Shown in pieces: positions 23,160 to 36,689 of a stretch of DNA of 64,000 nt (position 1 is its first letter; each line of letters starts with the position of its first letter). The DNA is taken from positions 37,795,680-37,859,679 of the forward strand of contig OZ038462.1 in assembly GCA_964036295.1 (NCBI GenBank), given 5' to 3'. The stretch comes from Plumapathes pennacea. Lineage: Eukaryota; Cnidaria; Anthozoa; Antipatharia; Myriopathidae. Position numbers and translations under genes: made by a program. The notes under the pieces were generated by a model that was not told where the DNA came from, made no database searches, and was given only the letters and a program-made list of their open reading frames with translations.

Positions 23160-26132
23160 ATGTTAAATATAAGGCCGTTTGTGCGTCTTTTCCCGTCTAC
23201 TATTCGCCCAAGCGTCAATATCAAAATAATTTCGAGAAATTTTTCTGTGCAAAAGAAATCGAAGCAAGACGAGAAAGATTCGAAGGTTGAACGACTGCAC
23301 CAGGGGATACTGAGAGGGCATCGGGGGAGCCTCGCAGAAGGTATAACTTTAGTAGAGACGCTTCATCCAGAAAAATACCAGCAGGCACAGGAGCTCCTTC
23401 TGAAGATCTTGAATTCGTCAAAGGAACAGGCTCCTTCAAAAACGGGACATAGTCCGTTTAGAATTGGTTTGTCAGGACCTCCAGGGTGTGGGAAATCTAC
23501 CTTCATCGAAGCTTTCGGGAAGCGTCTGACTGGCGCAAGTCATCGTGTTGCTGTTCTCGCGGTAGATCCTTCCTCCTCCAAGACTGGGGGTTCCCTGCTG
23601 GGAGACAAAACACGCATGCCAGAGTTGTCACGTGACCCTAATGCCTACATCAGGCCATCACCATCAGGAGGAACTCTGGGTAAACTATATGAATGTCTTG
23701 TTTTTGAGGTGTGGTTGGGTTGAGTCAGGGGTGAGCAGGAGAGGGACAGAGAGTGGGGGGGGGGGGGGGGGAGGGGGGGGGGGAGGATCTCCTAAATAAA
23801 TAAAAAAAGAGCTTGTTAGGAATTTTTGTTTTGACCCCTAAGAGGCACGAAAATGGGCATGGCTTGAGCCTAAAAGATACAAATAAAAGCACACCAAGAT
23901 GATAATAACCATGGAAATTGATAACAGTTTTGTCTGGCATAACGAAAGTCCATTCGGCTGACACCCATACTGCATCAGCATTTGATCTTGAGCACTCCAA
24001 GCAATACCTGAACCCCTAAAGGTATGACCCCCCTCTCCCCCCCCCCCCCCCCCCCCCCCCCCCCCACCCAATGGGCACATACCAGACCAGGGGATACTCC
24101 TCAGAAGTTTGAGTGGGGGATGCAAGAGATTGAGATTAGGAGACTGGTAGATGAGGTCACACATGTGCAGGGAATAATTGTAGTGTTGTTAAAACATTCA
24201 AATATCAAGAGACCCCCACATATATGAGCCATATAGGTATGTGCTGCCCGAAAGGGCATCATTTTAAGCATTTTAGTTTGGAATAGGGTATCGACCCCCC
24301 TCCCCCCACTTTCCTAAGACTTTCTTATGCATTAATTTGTCCATTTCAGGTGGAGTCAACCGCAGCACTAATGAGGCCATTCTGCTGTGTGAGGCCGCTG
24401 GTTATGACTTGATCCTGGTAGAAACAGTGGGCGTGGGACAGTCAGAGTTTGCCGTCGCTCACATGGTCGACATGTTTGTCTTGCTCATCCCTCCAGCTAG
24501 TGGAGACGAACTGCAAGGGATAAAGAAGGGGATTGTTGAGCTGGCTGATCTTGTTGTTGTGAACAAAGCTGATGGTGAGCTGCTTATCCCTGCACAGAGA
24601 GTCCAGGCCGAATACATCAGTGCTCTGAAACTGTTAAGGAAGCAATCTCCCAACTGGTCCCCAATGGTAATTTAATCCTTTAGGTCAAGAGTGATCAGAA
24701 GCAAACTTCTCCTTTCAAAAGAGATTTTGCACAGCAGCCATGTTGCATGCCTGGAACAATAGAATTTAGTTCGTCTGGGAAAGAAATAGAGATTACTTCA
24801 TGGAAAGTGCGCGCGTACGGTTTTTATTCACGAGTTGTGAAGTATAAAACGAACGAGCGAGGCTTTGCGAGCGAGTGAGTTTTATGATACGAAACAACGA
24901 GTGAATAAAAACTGTACAAAGCACTTTCCATGATGTTTTCTGTTTATTATATACATACTGAGACATTTATGATGGGACCGGGAAACCCTTTAAAAGTAGT
25001 GAAAAATCGTCGTTCGCAGCTTGTGATTGGACGAACGATTTTTTTCACGTGTGAAAAGCGTCGTTCGCGGCCTCTCATTGGCTAGAACTCATTTGCGTAC
25101 GAAATTTTACGATATGGCTTTTTCGTGAGTATGTCTCAGTATGTATATAATAAAAGCTATTGTTATACAAGAATATTTCATTGTTTCTGGCATGCAACAT
25201 TGCTGCTCTATACATATTAACCATCTAAAAGTAGTGAAGTTCATCATGGAGAAAATGGTGATCTCTTGCTTGGGTATATAAAGTGGTCAGACTATCAGAG
25301 TTCTTCTAACACAATGAGACAGAGAAGTTTGTACTTTGACACTATAAACTATATTCGAGATGCTCAAAATGGACTTCGAAAAGAAAAAAAGAAAGAAAAA
25401 ATAAGAGAAAAGAAATCCGATCACCATTTCTTAAGGGGTCCTGCTAGTTGTAACATTTGTATCTTGAATCAGTGATGTTTATGGATTGCTAGTTGTAGTC
25501 AGACCTTGTTAAGGCGTGCATCAGCAAAATGGTAAACATACATGCAGGCTATATCGATGTTTGAGTGATATGGAAAAGCTAAAGGAATATATAGATTGTC
25601 ACTTTGTCAGAGCAAAGTAAGCACTTTTTGCTCTGACAGAGAGCACCAGCCAATATTGGCTTGCAGTATGCATCATATCCACATCAATTCCAAGCCTATA
25701 TTTATTTAATGCCAACTGTATATATATTTATGTTTAACTCTGTGTAGGCTTTCACTGTGCAGTATTATATATAGTGAAGCCTTATTCAGACATTATTTTA
25801 CCTTGATGCCTTATATGTCCCTTTATTACTCCATGCAGGCTCTACTTGCATCAGCAAAAACTGGTGAAGGGATTGAGGAGGTCTGGAAAAAAATGCAGAG
25901 TTTTCACAAAGTTGCTCATGAAACAGGTGAACTGGAGGAAAAGCGACAGAAACAACATGTCATCTGGATGTGGAATCACATCAAAGACCAAATCATGAAA
26001 CAGTTCAAGGTCAATGCAGAAGTGCAGAAGAAACTCAAACACTATGAACAGCTGGTAGCTGGAGGTCTTGTTACACCTGGGCTGGCTGCTGACTTGTTGT
26101 TGAAAATATTCTCACAGTCTAAAGTCAGTTAA
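23160..26132 (+). CDS. MMAA: Methylmalonic aciduria type A protein, mitochondrial G3E GTPase
   Basis: Exons 23160-23679, 24350-24666 and 25839-26132 join in phase to 376 residues. In animals this GTPase gates transfer of adenosylcobalamin to methylmalonyl-CoA mutase in the mitochondrial matrix and protects the enzyme. The N-terminus is basic, Ser/Arg-rich and free of acids over the first 35 residues, as in a mitochondrial presequence. Nucleotide-binding motifs are present: P-loop GPPGCGKST (106-114), [27 protein letters not shown] (198-206) and NKAD (245-248) for guanine recognition. The dimerisation arm [10 protein letters not shown] and the conserved end [11 protein letters not shown] are also present. 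Human MMAA has 418 residues; the difference is mostly in the presequence. Both introns contain repeats, and intron 2 holds a foldback pair. Confidence 0.95.
23805..24020. repeat. Dispersed repeat with GACCCCTAAGAGG, MMAA intron 1
   Basis: The block TTTTGACCCCTAAGAGGCACG, then GATAACAGTTTTGTCTGGC, then AGTCCATTCGGCTGACACCC recurs in the same order at 35925-36175. It is flanked by poly-G (23757-23792) and poly-C (24038-24065) runs. It is non-coding. Confidence 0.65.
24799..25154. repeat. Two adjacent foldback elements, MMAA intron 2
   Basis: Unit 1 (24799-24932) is a hairpin with CATGGAAAGTGC ends, ATTCACGAGTTGT arms and a GAACGAGCGAGGCTTTGCG loop. Unit 2 (24943-25154) starts TTTATTATATACATACTGAG and ends CTCAGTATGTATATAATAAA. 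The gap is 10 bp. Unit 2 contains the inner repeat TCGTTCGCAGCTTGTGATTGG / TCGTTCGCGGCCTCTCATTGG. Confidence 0.72.
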
Positions 26133-26925
26133 AACTTAGCTGCTGCTGCTGTGGCTGCAGTGTTGCTCAATCAAACATATTCTAGGGAGAAAGGCCCACA
26201 GCTAGTTGTGTATGACTCTCCAGGAAGAGCCCAGGGTATTTAGAAGTGGTGGCAAATGGTAAAATCAGAGACTCATTGAGACCCTTGTTTAAAAATCCGA
26301 GAATGAGACTTTAACCACTTCGAGACTCCAAGACGGAAGGAAACAAGCTAAACAGGTTGAGCTCATGTTTGAGCATAAGCCCTTCATCTGATCAAGGAGC
26401 ATAAAAAGTTTGCCTTGGCCTGGGATCTAGGCTACACTCATGAAAGTACCAAATGAAAGACATGAAAGTATTGTAAATGCCATAGTGGCTATTTTATATC
26501 ATATAAACTATTACCTAAAGACAAATGTCTGCCCCAAGCCAATTATTTAAAAGCCTCTGTTTGTAATACACAATGTCAATAATTTCAAATTGAAATAAAG
26601 TGGAGATCCAGACTGCTCCTGCTTTTTCCTGCCATGTGGCAGGTCTCCTTTCTGAATTTGAACAAGTTATGCCAACCTCAGAGAGCGGGGGTCTGGGCTC
26701 CGCTCTCTCCCAGACAAATGCGAGAGTCGCGCGCGTAATATTTGCGAGTATGTGGGAGCGAGTCCTGTGTCTGATTCTTTTCATTCCGTGACAGTGCACC
26801 GCCCTTTACAGCTCATCCGGTTGTTTGAATGTTCAGTATGCCTATCGCAAGATTGCCTCCGTTTAAGCCTCTTGTTCATCAACGCTGATGTGTAGTTTGG
26901 TGTGATTTAACTGCGCTCTTCGGGA
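26133..26925. other. MMAA 3' flank and ILK upstream region
   Basis: The MMAA 3' UTR and the ILK promoter share this 0.8 kb. AATAAA occurs near 26593. The GC content rises after 26690, with GCGCGCG and CpG-rich sequence near 26730, consistent with a promoter. No TATA box is obvious. Confidence 0.45.
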
Positions 26926-29900
26926 ATGGAGGACATATTTTCGGCATCACGGGAAGGGAATCTTCGATTCGTCAAAACTTGGCTCGAAGACACCGTCAAT
27001 GATCTAAATCAGGGGTAAGTAATGTATAAATCTTATAAGCTGAAACAGTTACGTTCAAAAGAAGAAGATATCTATTTATTCAAGACACCTAGAGAACATT
27101 ATGTAGTATGAGCGAAGCCTATTAGCGGATTACAAATACGAGTCCATTCCCCAGAAATTTATACCATTAAATTTGTTGATCTTACCGTTCAAGGGACGAT
27201 CATGGATTTACGCCGCTGTTGTGGTGTGCAAGAGAGGGACAAGCGTCTGTCTTTGAGCTTCTTGTATCGCGTGGAGCCCGTCTAAATGCCGTCAACTTTG
27301 GTGGTGACAACGCTATGCACTTGGCCACGAGCAAGGGCCAGAAGGACATTATTCACTTGGTGAGACATTGATCTTGGATCGTTTCCATCACACACAGTAT
27401 ATTTTCCCCAGCTAACTGTATAGAAACTGACAGCCAGATTTTGCTGAATCGCACTTTCGATTGACTTCTGCTAAGTTTCCACCCAGAACATTCTGGAATT
27501 TAGTTGGTCCCAAAAGAAAACGTTTGTCTTTTTTATTGTTGCTTCTTGTTGACATAAAAGTGTAAAAATTCATACCGCTTCTCATCAGATGTTGCGTCTG
27601 TTTGCGCTAGCTGGGTGATGCTCAACACAAACCAGACGTTCATGCGTCAACGCACTTATCCAAAAGCGCTCTTGTCATTTATATTTACTTGTATGAAGTG
27701 CCAAGAATTATGCACGAACGTGTGCGTTGATATTCAGTGTTACAGTACAATGATTGATCACAGCAGCAAACCAAGGACAATCGATGTTTACTATTTCCCT
27801 GGGTCTTTTTAGTCGTCTCACGTTGGTAAACATGTTACAAGATAACAATAATGGCTGAGCTGTCCAAGAGGCTGTCGCTCCTTGAATATACAGTACAGTG
27901 ACCAAAGACAGGGCGAAATTCCACGATCAATTTTATCTGATCGCCGGCAATTTTTGTGGAATAAGTCGCGGGAAAATGTACTATATAAAGGCAAATTTGG
28001 AAGTTGGTTTTAATTAGTTAAATGTTTGGTCGATCTGCTTTATTAATTATTTGTTCAGAGTTTACTTGGCCGTGACTAGTGATAATTGTGTGAAAAATTG
28101 TACGACTGATCAATGCCTTGATCATGATCTGCACAGTTTTAGATCTCATGTACAATAAACATTAAGTGATCAATAACTCCAGACTAATATAATATGTGTA
28201 CTTTGGCAGAAAACTAAATTATCATATTCTCTACAATGAATATTTATTGCAAAATATATTGTGTTTTCTATACCTGAGTACTGCAAATCTAAAGTGCCGT
28301 AAAATCTGTGGCTGTAAAACTTCAGGGCAGTGAACCACAGGGAAAAGTGAGAGAATTTGGTTCTTGGTCTGGGCCCAGTTTTTCAAAGCATGATTAGGCT
28401 AATCCTGGATTAGGTCTAAACTTTCTTGTCATTTATAAGCTTGAAAATGTGAACGTTTCATCCACAACAACTTTCTTGATAACGTTTTAAGCTGGAACAA
28501 GCTTACTAATCCATCTTTGAACAAAACTCTGCAGTTTATTGGGGGAGAGGTCAAGAGAAAGACTTTTGTTAATCCTGGATTAGCTTAATCAACTTTCGAA
28601 AAACCGGGCCCAGGAAAATTAATTCAGCCTAGCTGGTTCAAAAAATATTTGAATACCCTAAAATTTGCCCCCTATCCCCTCCACCCCTCTAGTCATGTGG
28701 GCCCATTCCCTGCCACTTTATAAACTTTTTCAAGGGGGAGGGGGTACTTCCATATATCCATATAAGCCATGTTTTAGTTCAAACTGTTTTGGACGTAATC
28801 AGGGGACCTTTTCATGAAAAGGGACTGTTCACACGAGGGGACATGTTGGGGGACCTTGTGTAATTTCGTCTTCTGTGTGCCTATACCTTTAAGGGGTTCG
28901 AGAACCAGGCAGCACGCTACCACCCAAAATTATGAGAAGAAAACCCCCCTCCCCTCCCTGGGCCTAAAACGTGTCCCTCATCCCCAAACACTCCCACATT
29001 CTCCCAGATTTGAAACTAATTTTTTTACTCTTTCCTTCAGCTGTTAAAACACAAATGTCCAGTGAATGGGAAAAATGAGCATGGCAACACTCCACTTCAT
29101 TACGCATGCTTTTGGAACAATGAGGAAATTGCAGAGGAGCTTGTGAAAAGGGGAGCCCATGTGTCTCAGTGTAACAAATTTGGGGAAACACCACTTGACA
29201 AATGTAAACCTTGTCTTGCTGAAATTTTGAAAGGTAAAGGATTTTACCAATTTTTCATTGCATATTTCAAAAAAGAAATTATGAGCTATGGACATTTTGC
29301 TTTGCTAGAATTATGTGGTGGTTTTAGGTTAGAAGTGTATACTGCATGTTACAAAGTTTCATCAAGTATTACTAAGAGTATGATTAAAGGTCTCATTTTA
29401 GGCCACAATATTGTAGCATACAAATGGTTGAGCACAAGGGGTTCGATCCTTTCTCGTTGGAACCTTAATTGTCCAACAAGTTGCTAAAATTGCCAAATTA
29501 GCCTTACAAAATCATAAGTACATAAAAGTATGTATGTTTTTCTCCCACATTCAGATCTGGCCATGCAACTTGGACAAGATCTAAAGAAGATTCCTTACAA
29601 AGGTGAGACTGCTTGCAATTCTCAGGAATTCCCTGCTTCACGGTAAGAGGCATATGTCCTTCTTCATTTGAGGAATACCTCTTATAAAAATCTGGACTAA
29701 TGTTACCCTTTCATGAATGTAATTTAAAGGAATTTTTTCTGCCGAGAGATTAGATGACCATCATGTCATTGGTTTTGTTTTGCGTTACTTTGCTTTTGGA
29801 TAGGTCCAAACAAGTTTGGCTGCATTCTTGGCCAATCAGGATCAATTAATAGGAAAATCTGATTGCATTCTTCTCATGTGAGCAAGCAAGTGGCAATGGT

Positions 29901-32270
29901 TTCTGTAAAACCAAAATGTAAATTACTTTCACTGGCTTCTGATTGGATGAAAGGTTTCTTACGGCCACCGTGATTGTGGTATACTTACTTTGGTTTTGGT
30001 TTTACAAAAGTAATCCAAAAACTGATCTAGTACACAAAATTAATCTGCAATATTTTTTAAGTTTCAGTGTCATTTTGTAATATGTGATACATTGTAACAA
30101 GGGTGTGCTTGTTTTGCAGACTCTCGCTCAAAGCATGGCAAGAAAAACACAAGTGAGTATATATATCACTTTGGCCTGACATGCCACCTATTTAGGATTG
30201 GTTTATCACAACATTATGAAATCTGCCCAAAAATTTGTTTTCCAAAACTTTAAATGTTGTTTCATTATTACTGTTTTATTGTGTTATTTATATAATTTCT
30301 GGGGATTTGGTTGGATATATACTTATGTTATCACTGACCGCATATTAAACAGAATTATTTTGTTTCATTTGCTCAGGCTTACGAGACATTAAAGACAGGT
30401 ACTCTTGGCTCCAGTCAGATGAAATCCAACTATTGGAAAAAATGAGCACCACTGTGACAGGAGAGGTATGCAGCAGGAATTCTTTTCACCCACCTTTTGC
30501 AGAGATATTCTTCCTGCCCATGTCCAGCTTCATGACATCACAGATCTGTCTCTATTGCTTATCGCAAGATGGTGAGATCTTTGGAATGAGATGAGATATC
30601 AAGAAATGAGATCACCATTATTTTATGCATGGTCTCGAGAATACTTAAGAAAACAACGTAAAAACTGGAAAATAGCAATCTTTGACTAAGTGACATTATT
30701 ATACAACTCCCTTAGTAACGTGAAAATACCACATAGTAAAGTGCGAATAACTCCATAGACACGTTAAAAAGATACAGCCGTATTCAACGTTGCTAAGGAA
30801 AAAAAAACTTTTTCTTCATTCGCTGCCGTTAATTCTTTTCTTTCGTTTTTTTTCGTACAAAAGTCACCCTGTGCACAGCTGGTATTTACATTACTTCTAG
30901 AGATTACTAAGCAAAGAAAGAAGCACAGAATTTAAACTGACCTGGCTTACTATCCGATACGCAAAATCGAGCACGGAGACCAGCTTCTTCGTCAGAAAAT
31001 CAACTGAATTTGCCGTAACACAACTAATCTTCCATTCCACAAAATGTCAGACCACACACCACAGTTCGGTTATCAAGCCATAGTGTTTCCAGCAGATCAA
31101 TATCTCTGAGAGCAGTTTAAGAATCCCTGTCAATCTCGAAACGAGATCTTGTCGGCATTCAACACGGCAGCCGTTGGATTCAGTTGCCTCGGCACATAAT
31201 TCCAGTCCAAGATCTATGGCATCGACTTGCAACAACAGGCAATGATTACCTCTATCGAGAAACGGCAATTTGTATGCGAACTGTACCACCACTGGTCACA
31301 AGATAAAGTCCTTTTCATACTTCATAAGCGAGGAGAAGGCGAGAACTGGCTGTTTGTTGATTCATGGCACTCGACGAAAATGAAAATGTTGACACATCTC
31401 GTTCGTCCAATTTGTTCTGTTTACGACCACATTATGTGATGTAGTATCTTAGATCTCCCCGCAAACTTTGTTTAAAGTACCTCTTTCAGCTTCATTGTTA
31501 CTCGGCTCAGAATACAACGACTAGAAGTACTGCAAGTACAAAATCCGCGCTTGCTTTGTGCACACGGCACTAAACTTGATTGACATCTCGCGCGCGGAAA
31601 ACATGTCACTTTGGTCACACAACGTACCGCGATTTAAAAATAATTTACATCTTTTACTAAGGGAGTTGTATAATAAATAACTTATTAGACACTTAGGCAT
31701 GTAGTACGGCTGTATATTTTTACTCGTCATTTGTATTTTGGCTCGCCGAAGCGGCTCGCCAAAATACTGCACGACTCATAAAAATATACAGCCGTACTAC
31801 ATGCCTAAGTATCTAATAAGATATATGTATTGCTGACAATAATTCGGCCTTTGTGAAATTGTCTGCATTCTTCCAGGTGTGGAAAGGCAAATGGAATGAT
31901 CTTGATATTGCAGCCAAGAAACTAGCCATCACAGTTGTAAATAAGAGAATATCAAGAGACTTCAGTGAGGAATACTCAAAACTAAGGTAAACATTTAAAG
32001 TAGCACAACTGCATGTACACATAACTATAATTTATTGGTTACTTGTTCTATTTGCAATTTGTTTGTTTGGCCAGAAGGTTTTTGTTTGTGTTCACCTTTT
32101 TCTTTCTTTCTTTCTTCTGTATTTTGCAGGATATTTTCTCATCCCAATGTTCTTCCTGTCCTTGGTGCTGTGAAAGATTCCACTGGTTTGACAGTCCTTT
32201 CACAGTTTTTACCATATGGTTCACTTTACAACATTTTGCATGAAGGCACAGGTAAAAAAAAATGTGGTGT

Positions 32271-32311
<41 letters not shown>

Positions 32312-34351
32312 TGACATCTCATTATCCACATGATCACCAACTCTCCAACTGTCAAATAAACCGCACAGTGTTGATGAAAGAAATTCAGAATGGAAACACC
32401 AGAAATTTGTCAGCCAGCTAGTCTACAAATGCAGCCCCTTCACGCTGGGCACTTACTGAATCACCTGGGAGAAGGTTTAGATTCAGTAAGTGCCCGGCAT
32501 AAAATCATTCACCATATGACTTTTTTTTCTCAGGAATCATTGTAGATCAAGTCCAAGGTTTAAGGTTTGCTGTGGACATTGTCAAAGGAATGGCATACCT
32601 TCATTCTCTGGAACAGCTGATACCAAGACTGTATTTAAAAAGCACTCACATAATGGTAACATGCTTTTTAGTAGAAAAAAAAAAGATATTGAAATGCATA
32701 ATTTTATAATAATTGTTTTGCTACTAGGAATCAAAAGCAATAGCCTAATAGATTAAATCATTTTCAAGCAGTAGATGGGCTCTAATATTAATTCTCACAA
32801 CTTATTTCTCAACCTTCACTGAATGTTGCTTCTCAAGAAGAGTAGGAGAATCTCACTGGTGTTGTGCCATACCTGAACATTATTATACAATATACATTCA
32901 CACAATATTATATCCTCTACCATAAACACATCCCATCTACTAATAATATTAGAAGTACTGTGTAGTGGTAACTTAATTATTATTATTATGCAGTGTCTGT
33001 TAAAAAGAAGGCCCTGCATTGGGACTGCAGGACTCATTTGTGCATGCTACACCTCATTGGATTTTGTGTGTTAAGGTAATTCAAAACTTTGTTTCAGGTT
33101 GATGAAGACTTGACTGCAAGAATCAGCATGGCAGATTATCGGTTTTCTTTCATGAACTGTTCAAAGATCGAGACACCAAATTGGATGGCACCAGAAGGTG
33201 AGCGGTCTTTTGAGCGGAACCTCCTTCAACCTCCATAAAGACATAATTCATTATGTTGTTGAGTCATAACACAAAAATATATACATCAGAGTAATACCAG
33301 ACTGCTGAAGTAACAGTTGTTGTGTTGCAGTTCTTCAGAAGAGTCCAGAAGAGGTGGACCAGAGGTCTGCAGATATGTGGAGCTTTGCAATGGTGATGTG
33401 GGAATTGGTGACAAGGGAGATCCCCTTTTCAGATTTATCACCCATGGAGGTGGGAATGAAGGTATGAACATAAACAACCTTTTCAGAAAGACATGGGGTG
33501 ACACAGCCACAGGTGACACACACCAGGTCAAAGTAGCTGACAAACTCTGTTAGCTGTTTGAAAAGGTTGCCTATCATTAAAATTCAGTGTGGCTTATACA
33601 TTCAGGGAAAAGTGGGCTTATTTCATGCCATCACGACCTAGATGCGGAGCCATATTTTCTAGTTTGAGTCGTACAGTTTTGAGATGGTTTGGAAAGGGAT
33701 GAAGAAAGGGGCCCATATTCTGTAAAGTGATGGTTACATTGTCGCTTAGGCCTGTTTCAAGCATCAAACTTTTCATGAGCCAAGCTCAGTGTTGATCGGA
33801 ATGAGTAAAATTCATTATTTGAGATAATTTGCATTGAGTTTGGCTCATGAAAAGCTTAAAACTGGCCTTAGTTGTGTTTGTCATGAGTTTGGTTTACATG
33901 TAGTTTGGTTTTCTCTCGTGTCCATTTTAGATAGACTTGGGGCCAATTTGATAAACATTTACGCATGTGCACTGCTTTACAAGTTGAGGCATTGATTTGA
34001 CAAAAGTCTCAAATACGTAACTTCGATGTAGTACTTGGCCACACTATTGGATTATTAGTATATGTAAAGAAACATGCACCAGTGCATTGTGGAAGTTGGT
34101 CCAACTTGTAAAAATACACTTGTAAAATGTTTTATGGAATTTTCCCTGGTTTTGTTACCTTGAAACAAGACAGCTGATAGGAGACCTTGGTTTCTGCCCT
34201 TCAGGTTGCTCTTGAGGGGCTTCGGCCCGCTGTGCCTCCTGGTGTCTCTTCACAGATGACAAAATTTATTAACATCTGTTGGAATGCAGACCCAACAAAA
34301 AGGCCAAGATTTGATCAAGTCCTTCCTATTCTCTCCAAGATGTCACAGTAG
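26926..34351 (+). CDS. ILK: Integrin-linked kinase (ankyrin-repeat pseudokinase)
   Basis: Twelve exons (26926-27014, 27194-27359, 29041-29233, 29555-29602, 30120-30152, 30377-30465, 31877-31986, 32130-32251, 32534-32655, 33098-33197, 33331-33461, 34205-34351) join in phase to 449 residues, against 452 in human. ILK is the core of the ILK-PINCH-parvin complex that links beta-integrin tails to actin. Residues 1 to about 170 are ankyrin repeats ([22 protein letters not shown]), which bind PINCH in other animals. The kinase-like domain starts near EVWKGKW. The ATP-site lysine aligns at exactly K220. The catalytic HRD is replaced by IPRLYLKS and DFG by SMAD (334-337), so it is a pseudokinase as in vertebrates. 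The C-terminal lobe ([20 protein letters not shown]) is intact. Intron 2 and intron 6 contain transposable elements. Confidence 0.97.
28371..28611. repeat. GGGCCCAGTTTTTC MITE, copy 1 (ILK intron 2)
   Basis: GGGCCCAGTTTTTCAAAGC at the left and CTTTCGAAAAACCGGGCCC at the right are inverted ends. Next inside on both arms is GCTAATCCTGGATTAG-type sequence. Two other copies lie in POLR1E introns. Confidence 0.8.
30696..31820. repeat. Long foldback pair in ILK intron 6
   Basis: Unit 2 (30696-31677) begins TTATTATACAACTCCCTTAG and ends CTAAGGGAGTTGTATAATAA. Unit 1 (31681-31820) is a strong hairpin with GGCATGTAGTACGGCTGTAT arms and a GCTCGCCGAAGCGGCTCGCC centre. Unit 2 is about 980 bp, longer than the 130-210 bp units elsewhere. 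Its largest plus-strand frame (31227-31439, 70 codons) has no recognised domain. Confidence 0.68.
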
Positions 34352-34679
34352 AACTAATCGTACAAGCAATCTACAATCCAGTGCAAAATGGTTGAAACGC
34401 TCATCGAAATTACCGTAGTGGACCAGTTTTTCAAGGTTCCGCGCGCATCCAAGCTTGACCGCAACCTTCGATATGAGAATTGTTTAGCGAGCACTCATGC
34501 GTGACTGTTGTAGAAAACGGCTTTAAAACTCCAGACAGCAGTCCTAACTAGAGGCACAACATGAAGCATCTTTATAGAGTACAGTCCGCCGTGAAAGAAA
34601 GTCGAGAGTTGAATTTGAAAGTTTTGGCCCGTCAAGCTTGTATGCGCGCGCAACCTTGAGAAACTAGTCTATTGTCTGG

Positions 34680-35062
34680 TACTGTTTGCGGAAACTAATT
34701 TTTGCGGTTTTGTGCAACAAAAAATATTTCCCGCGAAAACTGTCTCCGCAAGAACTAAATCTGTAAAGACGACTATTAGTCGGCGTTTTTTTTTTTTTTT
34801 TTTTGTTTGTTTGGTTGCGACTGCAACTTCATAAACGAGGAGGTTGTGCCGAAGTCAGTAAAACCCTTAGATGATTTGCGGAGGGAAATTTTTCCATGAA
34901 TGTGACTATTTACTTCATTGAAAATGCAAGCCCACTCGCAAAAACAGTTCCTTTGGAAAAAGAGGGTCTCTCGAAACCGCAAAAAAATTAGGTACCGCGA
35001 AACCAATCCAGAGCCAAACTGCAAACGTAAATCCTGCAAACAAATTACCAGCCATACGGTAA
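34680..35062. repeat. MITE related to 14817-15266
   Basis: The right end read inward is TTACCGTATGGCTGGTAATT and the left is TACTGTTTGCGGAAACTAAT. The inside has repeated CGCGAAAACTG and TTTGCGG motifs. It shares a TACCGTRTGGCWGGWAATTT end with the element at 14817-15266. Confidence 0.6.
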
Positions 35063-35924
35063 GCTAAAGTACCACCCGCACTATGTTTTCGACGTAGCTT
35101 TCGATCGTACGTTCAGTTTTATCGATCATTTTATATATCATCATTCAATGTTGATCATGTAACAAACAACATTGCAATATCACAAGAACATATGAGAAGA
35201 AGCAGACATGCCTAAAATCGACAAAATCGCTTCAATAGGCTAAGTGTCAATTACTTTTGCACAGGACTGTAGCAGTATTTTAGTAAAACATTAGAATTTT
35301 TCTCTTATAACCCCATAGCAACTATATTTTTGACTCCGTGGAACAAGTCAAAGAGGATACGATTTCATATTTTGCTGAAATGCAAAATAAAACTTTCATA
35401 AAATGCCTTGCCGGTATGCTGACAGACTAAAAGTTAGTTGTTTTAGCACGGTTGTTGCTTGACTGTTGAAATAATTTGGTTTTGCGTTTGCTACCAAACA
35501 GTTCAGGACCAATCAAAAAGCACAGCATTTCCGGTAAATCAGCATCAAACGTAAGGAAACCTCTGGGACCTGGGTACAACAAACGCAATGCGCACGCATG
35601 CAAGAAATGACGATGATATTGTCTCGCACTGCTATTGGTCACCTCAAAGTAAAACCATTGGCCTTTTCTAGGTCGGAAGCTTCCCCGTGCAACCTCGGCG
35701 TACAAAAGTCAATTACCTGATCTTTTCATCAGTGTTAAGATAGACTGATATTTCCATATACTGTGCATGTGGTAACTGCTAATTTAGCAGAACTCAAGCT
35801 TTCTAGTGAAAATAATTGGTGATCATGGTAACGTCTCCATTTTCGGATTTTTCTTTCGCGACCTTATTCTGAAGGATTTACTTTTATTGGAGCAGTGATT
35901 ACGTAAGGGTGCGGCTGGCCGTCG

Positions 35925-36175
35925 GGAATTTTCGTTTTGACCCCTAAAAGGTACCAAATTAATTACACTGAATGACATATATTATAATTATTTGACAGTA
36001 ACCATGTACATTGGTAACAGTTTTGTCTGGTGGCGTAAAAAGTCCATTCGGCGGACACCCGGTCCCTAGGTTGTACTGCGTCACATAAAAATGTCAGCGT
36101 TTTAATCTTCAGCCGTATGTGGTGACAAAATCCATGATTTTTACCCCTAAGAGGTACGACGAGCATCCCCGCTCT
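35925..36175. repeat. Dispersed repeat with GACCCCTAAAAGG, second copy
   Basis: The same block order as at 23805-24020: TTTTGACCCCTAAAAGGTAC, GGTAACAGTTTTGTCTGG, AGTCCATTCGGCGGACACCC, and a closing ACCCCTAAGAGGTACGAC. Confidence 0.65.
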
Positions 36176-36681
36176 TTCTATGTGGGATTCCCCCCCTCCC
36201 GGAGTGCACCCTGAGACGTACAGCTCTTTCTCGTGCTGTAAAGTTTGCTTGACGGAAATGCATTCTTAGTAACTATTGGCCACTGTGTATGCAGTGGGTC
36301 TGTACGGAGAAAGCTTTCTCAAAGTAATGTATAGGAACAATAAATTACTTACAGTTACCACAACCAGACTGAAGAAGTTTGCGTTTTCAGGGTGGACAGG
36401 CTGTTCAAAAAGTATACTCCTACAGTGGAAATACATTAAGTGTTTGGGTTTATGTTTTCGTATCCGAATCATGTATAAATGGACAATTATGCTTTCAGAG
36501 CAAGCAACGTTAAGGATTTGCAGTTGAAAAACTCACCTTTTTATATATATCAAGCTATCGTCTCGATTCGTGTCCTTCTCCCTTCCAGTTCTAAATCTAC
36601 CTCAAATGGTAACAAAAATTGCGCATCTTTCTCCGATCTTTTAATCGTCCCCATAATGCCGTTCCCACCGCGTACAACCTG

Positions 36682-36689
36682 TGACGTCA
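36682..36689. promoter_or_regulatory. CRE-like TGACGTCA
   Basis: A perfect eight-base CREB/ATF palindrome lies about 20 bp upstream of the TRIR start codon, inside a CpG-rich segment. Function is inferred from sequence and position only. Confidence 0.45.

Noticed and set aside
35427-35705. 92-codon minus-strand frame with protein-like look
   Set aside because: There is no start context, acceptor or partner exon; it ends in low-complexity residues and lies in repeat-rich intergenic DNA.
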